Origin: Arthrobacter celericrescens
Lineage (GTDB): Bacteria > Actinomycetota > Actinomycetes > Actinomycetales > Micrococcaceae
Direction: 5' to 3'
Length of the DNA stretch: 64,000 nt
Assembly: GCF_003614925.1 (NCBI RefSeq)
Contig: NZ_QYLP01000100.1
Location: 1-64,000 of the forward strand
Each line of letters begins with the position of its first letter. The stretch's first letter is position 1. A program made the position numbers and the translations under genes. Under the pieces are notes generated by a model. The model made no database searches, was not told the DNA's origin, and worked only from the letters and a program-made list of their open reading frames with translations. Of this stretch, positions 59,075 through 64,000 are shown piece after piece.

Positions 59075-61753
59075 CTATTTGAACATTGACTGCCGCAGCG
59101 GCGTTACCGTCAGGGATTTGAGGTGCGCCGTCCCGCCCTCGGCGAAGAGCGCGACGTCCGTAGCTCCGGCATCCGGGAACACCTGGTCGGTGATGCTTCG
59201 GAGGCCGTCCTGGGCGAAGACTTCCACGGAGGAGCGGTCCATGTAGATGCGCAGGGTGATGTTGCCTTGCCCATCAACGGAGACGGGGGCGGAATCCAAG
59301 GAAGTGAAAAGGGGGTGGAACCCGGTATTCCCGGAGTTTCCGCGGTCCACGTACAGTTCCTTCGTGACGGCGTCGTAGCCGATGACGGTCGACGACGTGC
59401 CGTTGCCGAGCACGGTGATCCCCGACTTCAGCGCCGTGCCCGGGTTGAAGGTGATGTCGATCCTTTGCACGTCGCCGGAGGCCTGGCGCGGCAGCACTTG
59501 CGTGCCGGGAGCGATGGGCCCGCCTGCCTTGTCCTGGTAGCTGGGTTTCAGGGCGAGGGAGTCCACCTGCTTGACGGCTCTCTGGGTGAGCCGCGGCCCG
59601 TCGGCCGTCTGGGTCAATGCCACCTCGCGGGGCAACGACATGGCGCTGCGCCAAGGGGAGGTGGGAATGGCGTTGGCGTAGTCCCAGTTGTTCATCCAGC
59701 CGAGCACTACGCGTTTGTCCTGCGGCATGTTGCCGAAGGACACGGTGGCGTACAAGTCCCGGCCGTAGTCCAGCCAGTCATAGCCGTTGATGCGGGGCCT
59801 TGCGGGCTGGGCGGAAGCGATGAACTCGTCCGCCAGGATGTGGCCCCAGCCGAAGCGGTTGTTGTCCACGATCCGGATGTTCGCCTTGCGGCCCTTGAAC
59901 TCCGAGACGTTCCAGGAGGCCCAATCCAGGACTTCGCTGTTGGCGCCCGTGGCGGAACGGACCACTTGGCCGTCGACCACGAGGTTCACGGTGGTTTCGT
60001 CCGAGCGGGGCACCGCGGCGGAGTCCGTCAGCATGACGTGGTCCAGGGTCAGGTGCCCCCATCCGCCGGTAGCCTGGTCCACGATCCGGAGCCGGGCTTG
60101 CTTACCCGCGAACTCGGACACGTCCCAGCCCTTCCAGTTCAGCTGCCCGGCGTCGTCTCCCGCGACCCTCCGCACGACCTTGCCGTCCACCAGCAACTGG
60201 GCTTCCAGGGTCTGCCCCGTTTCGGGGCCGCGATGCCCGCCGCCCACCAGCAGGCTCATGAAGTTCCGCGAGACCGTGAACTCGGGCGAGGTCAGCGTGC
60301 CCTGCCGGTCGTCGCCCGGCGCGCCGCCGGTCTCGAAAGTGTTGATGCGCTTGGCCCCGAGGTAATAGTCCCCGCCCGCAGTGGCCGGCTGGTACGACGG
60401 CGCGAGGTCGCCGGTGCCGGTCCAACCGGCTTCCGCCAAGGTGCTGCCGTCCGGGACCTCGAAGCCAGCGAACAGCAGGTCCCCGGGCGGCGGGGTGTTG
60501 TCCAGCTTGTCGGAAACGCGCGGGTGCTGGCCGCCGCCCACCAGGAAGTTGATGTAGTCGCTGTCCACTGTGAAGTCGGGGGAGGACATGGACCCCAATG
60601 GCCAGTCGCCGTCGTTGAAGGAGTTGACCAGCCCCGCGCCCGCGAAGCCGCTCACGGGATTCTGCCCGGGCAGGGATCCGTCCGCAGGGGTGTGCGCGAA
60701 CGGACCGTCCTTCCAGTTGCCCGGCTTGTTGTTCACGGTCCATCCGTTGTACGTGCCGTCGTTGAATCCGGCGATCGGGGTGCCGGCGGGAAGCGCGTCC
60801 GCCGGCTTGGTGGTCTCGGAGGTGAACGTGGTGCCGTCGAAGGTACCCACGAAGTACTGGCCGGCCGAACCGCCGGCAACGCCGCCGGGGTTGATGTTCA
60901 CCACCATGACCCATTTGACGTTGTTGGTGTTGCCGTCAACGGCCAGGGGGAACAAGTCCGGGCATTCCCACAGGCCTCCCGTGGCATTCGCGGGGCCAAA
61001 CTCGCTCAGGGCCGTCCAGTCCTTGAGGTTGTCCGACTTGTAGAGCAGCACCTTGTGGTCAAGGGCCTCCACGGCCGTCATTACCCAGTAGCCGCCACCA
61101 CTGGGGGAGCTGTACCAGAACACTTTGGGGTCCCGGAAGTTCGCCGAGTTACGGTTCAACACAGGATTGCCGCTGTACTTGGTCCAGGTGCGACCCTCGT
61201 CAAGGCTGTAAGCAAGGGATTGTGCCTGAAGGCCGCGGTGGGGTGAGGCGTCCTTGTAGGCGCTGGTGTAGATCGCCACCAGCGGCGGATTCTCTGCTGT
61301 GCCGAAGCCCGAAGAGTTGTCCTGGTCCACCACGACGCTTCCGGAGAAGACGTCCTCCTGTGTGTCGGTGGAGATCGCCAGCGGCTGCTCCTTCCAGCTC
61401 ACCAGGTCCTTGGACGTGGCATGGCCCCAGGACATGTTTCCCCATGTGTTTCCGTGTGGATTGTGCTGGTAGAAGAGGTGGTAGACGCCCTTGTAGAAGA
61501 CCAGGCCGTTGGGGTCGTTCATCCAGTTCTTCGCCGGCGAATAGTGGAACGCGGGACGGTATTGCTCCTGCCCCAAGGTTTCGCCGGAAGCTGCGATACC
61601 TGCCCAGTGGCTTCCGACGTCGGCCTTGCCTGCCGCAGCGGGACCCGCTCCGGCGAGTCCTCCCGCGAGGGTGAGCCCGGCGAGCGTCAGTGCTGAAAGT
61701 GACTGCAGGCGGATGGTTCGTTTCTTGTGCATGTGTGTGGATTCGCCCTTCAT
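59075..61753 (-). CDS. Secreted GH32 fructan hydrolase (levanase/inulinase-like) with inserted domains
   Basis: 892 residues from ATG 61753, chosen for GGGGGAG 9 bases upstream; ATG 61732 is possible. The N-terminus is a Sec/Tat-like signal peptide (KKRTIRLQ then ALTLAGLTLAGG, ending about residue 42). GH32 catalytic motifs are complete: NWMNDPNG with nucleophile D80, FRDP (206-209) and ECPD with acid/base E263. Between blades, residues about 318-652 hold an inserted beta-sandwich region with repeated VLDWASWNVSEFKGRKA-type segments, before GH32 resumes at YDWLDYGRDLYATVSF and ends in the C-terminal beta-sandwich (MDRSSVEVFAQDG). It would cut levan, inulin or sucrose outside the cell. A LacI-type operator lies just upstream. 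Confidence 0.92.
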   Translation of the reverse strand: MKGESTHMHKKRTIRLQSLSALTLAGLTLAGGLAGAGPAAAGKADVGSHWAGIAASGETLGQEQYRPAFHYSPAKNWMNDPNGLVFYKGVYHLFYQHNPHGNTWGNMSWGHATSKDLVSWKEQPLAISTDTQEDVFSGSVVVDQDNSSGFGTAENPPLVAIYTSAYKDASPHRGLQAQSLAYSLDEGRTWTKYSGNPVLNRNSANFRDPKVFWYSSPSGGGYWVMTAVEALDHKVLLYKSDNLKDWTALSEFGPANATGGLWECPDLFPLAVDGNTNNVKWVMVVNINPGGVAGGSAGQYFVGTFDGTTFTSETTKPADALPAGTPIAGFNDGTYNGWTVNNKPGNWKDGPFAHTPADGSLPGQNPVSGFAGAGLVNSFNDGDWPLGSMSSPDFTVDSDYINFLVGGGQHPRVSDKLDNTPPPGDLLFAGFEVPDGSTLAEAGWTGTGDLAPSYQPATAGGDYYLGAKRINTFETGGAPGDDRQGTLTSPEFTVSRNFMSLLVGGGHRGPETGQTLEAQLLVDGKVVRRVAGDDAGQLNWKGWDVSEFAGKQARLRIVDQATGGWGHLTLDHVMLTDSAAVPRSDETTVNLVVDGQVVRSATGANSEVLDWASWNVSEFKGRKANIRIVDNNRFGWGHILADEFIASAQPARPRINGYDWLDYGRDLYATVSFGNMPQDKRVVLGWMNNWDYANAIPTSPWRSAMSLPREVALTQTADGPRLTQRAVKQVDSLALKPSYQDKAGGPIAPGTQVLPRQASGDVQRIDITFNPGTALKSGITVLGNGTSSTVIGYDAVTKELYVDRGNSGNTGFHPLFTSLDSAPVSVDGQGNITLRIYMDRSSVEVFAQDGLRSITDQVFPDAGATDVALFAEGGTAHLKSLTVTPLRQSMFK

Positions 61754-61771
61754 CGCGCGTGTCTCCCCCGT

Positions 61772-61785
61772 AGACAACGTTGTCA
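61772..61785 (-). promoter_or_regulatory. LacI-type operator upstream of the levanase
   Basis: AGACAACGTTGTCA contains the same perfect palindrome GACAACGTTGTC (61773-61784) found at the start of the regulator gene. It lies about 10 bases downstream of the levanase -10, in a position to block transcription. Confidence 0.72.
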
Positions 61786-61794
61786 ATGCGGGGA

Positions 61795-61824
61795 ACGCTA
61801 GGTTATGTCCACGAGACAAGTCAA
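61795..61824 (-). promoter_or_regulatory. Candidate levanase promoter
   Basis: On the minus strand TTGACT (61819-61824) and TAGCGT (61795-61800) are 18 bases apart, followed directly by the LacI-type operator. The -35 is the same hexamer as in the ABC transporter promoter. Confidence 0.5.
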
Positions 61825-61965
61825 CGATCGGCGATGAATCGCGGCGACTGTCTGACTGCACATCGTATTTCGCCATCTCTGGCCAAATGCCCATTGGTGT
61901 GAGCTGCGCGACTTTCTAGGCTTGAGGAAGTCCCGATCACTAACGGCCAAGCATGAGGTTCAACG

Positions 61966-62163
61966 ATGAAGCGCATCGCACTCCTGGGCAACCGCGTTGC
62001 CCCTGTCAGCCCTACCGGTTCCCACGTCCCCGCCTCCGGCCCGTGGAGCCCCGACGCCGAGCCGCAGGCCGTGCAGACCTTCGCCGAAGGCCACGTGTTC
62101 CCGGCCCACAACGGCATTCCGACCATGTGGCGGCCGCGTCCGGCGATGGCGGTTTCGGCATGA
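61966..62163 (+). CDS. Small hypothetical protein, 65 residues
   Basis: ATG 61966 has GAGG about 8 bases upstream. The product (MKRIALLGNRVAPVSPTGSH at the start) is Pro-rich, with no clear domain or membrane segment. It overlaps the next small gene by 4 bases (ATGA), which supports real translation of both. Family unknown. Confidence 0.5.
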   Translation: MKRIALLGNRVAPVSPTGSHVPASGPWSPDAEPQAVQTFAEGHVFPAHNGIPTMWRPRPAMAVSA

Positions 62164-62396
62164 TTCCCGCGGTTGCACCGAGCAAGCCCGCACCCGAAGC
62201 CAAGCTCGTCCCGCCCGCCGATTGGTCCACGTTCAACCGCGGTGACGCCGTCTGGGTCCATGAGGATGGCTGGGGTTACGACACCGGCATCGTCGACGAA
62301 GTTGCCGGCGGACTCCGCATGCTGTGGATCGTCCTGGAGCAGGGCGGGCGCCGCCTGATCTGCGGCAACGATCCCCTCGAAGTCTGGGCAGCCTAG
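62160..62396 (+). CDS. Small hypothetical protein, 78 residues, SH3-like strands
   Basis: ATG 62160 overlaps the stop of the preceding small gene. The product contains FNRGDAVWVHEDGWGYDTGI, then IVDEVAGGLRMLWIVLEQGG, a run of short strands around Gly and Trp that resembles a small SH3-like or Tudor-like barrel. This is an impression from pattern only. No known family recognised. It converges on the MFS gene, 48 bases away. Confidence 0.55.
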   Translation: MIPAVAPSKPAPEAKLVPPADWSTFNRGDAVWVHEDGWGYDTGIVDEVAGGLRMLWIVLEQGGRRLICGNDPLEVWAA

Positions 62397-62444
62397 CTTC
62401 CTGGGCGCCTTGCCTCCGGGGCCCAGCAGCGCGGCAGCGGGGCC

Positions 62445-63701
62445 TCAAGCCTTCCGGCGTTCGCGAATGCGGTCGAGGAACGATGCCCCGCAAGAGACCA
62501 GCGTAGCGGCGACGGCGATGGCCAACGGGGTGTGAAGCGCCGCGGCGATGGTGGCCCCCGCGAACGCGGTACCGGCGGAGCCTGCGGCGATCTTCAGCGC
62601 CCCCACCCAGACGAACACCTGGCCCCGTGCCGTGGCGGGCGCGTATTCGCTCCGTGCGGCCAGCGTCGCGGCGAAGAACAGCGAGTTCGCTGCACCGGCG
62701 ACGGCGTAAGCGCCAACGGCTGCCCAGAAGACGCCGGTGAGCGCGACGAGGCCCAGTGCGGCAGCGACGATCGACGCCAGCAGCGTCATGGTACGGTCGG
62801 CGTCGCCGGGCAGCGGCTTGATCATCAGCACCGCGGAACCGGCCAAACCGCCCAGCCCGTAGGCCGCCGTCAGGATCCCGGCAGCGGCCGGGGCGACGCC
62901 GAGGGAGCCGGTAGCGCCGACGGCGGTGATCGGGAGCGCGGCGACGGAGAACGCCACGATCACGGTCAGGTAGAGGGTGCGGCGCAGCGGGCCGGTGGTG
63001 AGCATCATCCGGAGGGTTTGTGCAGGATGCGGAACCTCGCCTGATCCGGCCGGAGGTCCGGCATAGGGAAGCAGCCGGATGAGTCCCGCGGCGGCGAAGG
63101 TCCCGGCGGCGAGCACGAGTGCCGCCACGGTGGGGCTGGACCACGCGGAGACCGCTGCCACGAGCGAGGGGCCGATGGTTCCGCCGATGCCATAGGTGGC
63201 CACATCCCAGCCCTGTGCCCGCCGCTGGCTCGAACGGTCAGGCCCGGCAATCGCAGGGAGGCGGCTGCTGACGCCGCCGGTGAGCAGGGGGCCGACCAGC
63301 CCGGAAACAAGCAGCAGGGCCACCGTGACCCCTGTCCACATATGCGGGTAGGCGAGGACGGCGGCGGCCAGCGTCGCGCCATGGAAAACACAGGCCCAGG
63401 CGATCACTGTCCGCCCGTCCTTGGCCGTGTCGAGCACGCGGGCGATGAACGGACCTGCCAGGTGCGGGGCGGTGATGGCCGCACCCAGCAGTCCGGCAAG
63501 CCAACCCGGTGCGCCGCCGGTGCTTGCCAGCAGCACGATGGCGACCACCGCGCCGCCATCGGCAGTGCGGGCAAGGGTTGCGGCGGCGACGTACCGGGCC
63601 AGGCCAGCGGGCGCCTTGTGTGGACCGTCCGGCAGGCGCGGCTGCTGCCCCTCGACGGCGGCGCTCACGCTTTTCGCAGGAGCCTTCACCGGAGCCTTCA
63701 C
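62445..63701 (-). CDS. MFS transporter
   Basis: A 418-residue membrane protein with about 12 hydrophobic helices and Ala/Gly-rich stretches such as LLLVSGLVGPLLTGGVSSRL and GILTAAYGLGGLAGSAVLMI. It is a major facilitator of the drug/metabolite exporter type; substrate unknown. GTG 63701 overlaps the stop of the DapA-family gene by 4 bases, so the two are likely cotranscribed and coupled. A 12-base tandem duplication at the start creates a second in-frame GTG. Confidence 0.82.
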   Translation of the reverse strand: MKAPVKAPAKSVSAAVEGQQPRLPDGPHKAPAGLARYVAAATLARTADGGAVVAIVLLASTGGAPGWLAGLLGAAITAPHLAGPFIARVLDTAKDGRTVIAWACVFHGATLAAAVLAYPHMWTGVTVALLLVSGLVGPLLTGGVSSRLPAIAGPDRSSQRRAQGWDVATYGIGGTIGPSLVAAVSAWSSPTVAALVLAAGTFAAAGLIRLLPYAGPPAGSGEVPHPAQTLRMMLTTGPLRRTLYLTVIVAFSVAALPITAVGATGSLGVAPAAAGILTAAYGLGGLAGSAVLMIKPLPGDADRTMTLLASIVAAALGLVALTGVFWAAVGAYAVAGAANSLFFAATLAARSEYAPATARGQVFVWVGALKIAAGSAGTAFAGATIAAALHTPLAIAVAATLVSCGASFLDRIRERRKA

Positions 63702-63704
63702 CGG
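63681..63704. repeat. Perfect 12-base tandem duplication at the MFS start
   Basis: AGCCTTCACCGG occurs twice in direct succession (63681-63692 and 63693-63704). It repeats the residues KAPV at the MFS N-terminus and provides two alternative GTG starts, four codons apart. Confidence 0.8.
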
Positions 63705-64000
63705 AGACTGATCCCCGCGCTGAGGTCCAGCAGCTCGCAGACGCGCTCGACGTCGTCGCGCTGGCTTCGGTCGAGCCCGCGGATCGGCAGGGGGAGGCAG
63801 TGCGACGGAACCAGGCCGAGGTGTTCGGCGATCGCTGCCGTCACCCGGAGGCTGCCGTGGCGGCTGAACAGGTCCCACAACGGCTGCAGGCTTCCGGAGA
63901 TCTCCCGTGCGCCGTCCGCGTCTCCGGATCGGGCGGCCCGGGTCAGGGCAAGGGCCAGGGCCGGCAGGGTCCCGCCGATCACCGAATACCAGGCGTCGCA
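63698..64000 (-). CDS. DapA/dihydrodipicolinate synthase-family protein, C-terminal part (cut by window edge)
   Basis: The last 100 or so residues of a DHDPS/N-acetylneuraminate lyase-superfamily protein; the start lies beyond position 64000. The visible part begins CDAWYSVIGGTLPALALALT, which matches the conserved stretch after the GxxG strand in this family, and continues with helical sequence to LLDLSAGISLR. An aldolase/lyase class I activity is likely, but the Schiff-base Lys lies outside the window. It is followed by the MFS gene with a 4-base overlap. Confidence 0.75.
   Translation of the reverse strand, partial: CDAWYSVIGGTLPALALALTRAARSGDADGAREISGSLQPLWDLFSRHGSLRVTAAIAEHLGLVPSHCLPLPIRGLDRSQRDDVERVCELLDLSAGISLR

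Overview
The window is high-GC, densely packed DNA that looks like a soil actinobacterium of the Arthrobacter / Pseudarthrobacter type (Micrococcaceae). I base this on codon use dominated by GCC/GGC/CTC, many GTG starts, a complete ureABCEFGD operon with a NiCoT nickel permease, and a LacI-controlled fructan locus. The genus is an inference from gene style and content; there is no rRNA gene to confirm it.

Region 1 (1-8931) is the right part of a probable genomic island. It ends in an orphan 40-base 3' half of a tRNA (best read as tRNA-Lys), the scar expected when an element integrates into a tRNA gene. An IS256-like end lies at the left edge. The cargo includes a tightly coupled five-gene minus-strand operon (5101 down to 349): an excisionase-type HTH protein, a PIN nuclease / atypical protein kinase / zinc-ribbon fusion, a TerY-like vWA protein, a PP2C phosphatase and a HEPN-like protein. 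It resembles the known TerY-P kinase/phosphatase/vWA triad, here wired to a toxin-antitoxin-style PIN module and a possible second RNase. It is the best candidate for an undescribed defence or stress system. The rest of the island carries two short membrane-anchored proteins, a small orphan protein, decayed sequence, and a Panacea-domain antitoxin with its putative toxin.

Region 2 (8995-10629) holds an AhpD-like protein, a small GNAT protein and an AlkD-like repair protein. Region 3 (about 10957-40086) is a single 29-kb gene for a secreted protein of about 9,700 residues. It has a signal peptide, a short metzincin-like HExxHxxGxxD segment, an acidic Pro/Ala/Glu linker, thousands of residues of beta-repeat adhesin, embedded carbohydrate-binding-like and phage-tail-like modules, Calx-beta-like domains, RTX calcium repeats and lectin-like domains. 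No sortase signal or secretion operon accompanies it.

Region 4 (40166-43300) has an XRE regulator convergent with a NepI-like MFS exporter, both preceded by the same palindromic motif, then SRPBCC and VOC genes. Region 5 (43494-49787) is the urease operon ending in a nickel transporter; ureD carries an in-frame palindromic insertion near its start. Region 6 (49784-53441) contains a GH13 trehalose-synthase-like enzyme, an HhH-GPD protein and an HdeD-like membrane protein. Region 7 (53468-61824) is a fructose/fructan system: binding protein, permease, ATPase and PfkB kinase in one operon, a divergent LacI regulator, and an exported GH32 levanase/inulinase. Three near-identical LacI-type palindromes connect them: the levanase would release fructose, the ABC system import it and the kinase phosphorylate it. 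Region 8 (61966-64000) has two tiny overlapping genes, an MFS transporter and the 3' end of a DapA-family gene cut by the window edge.
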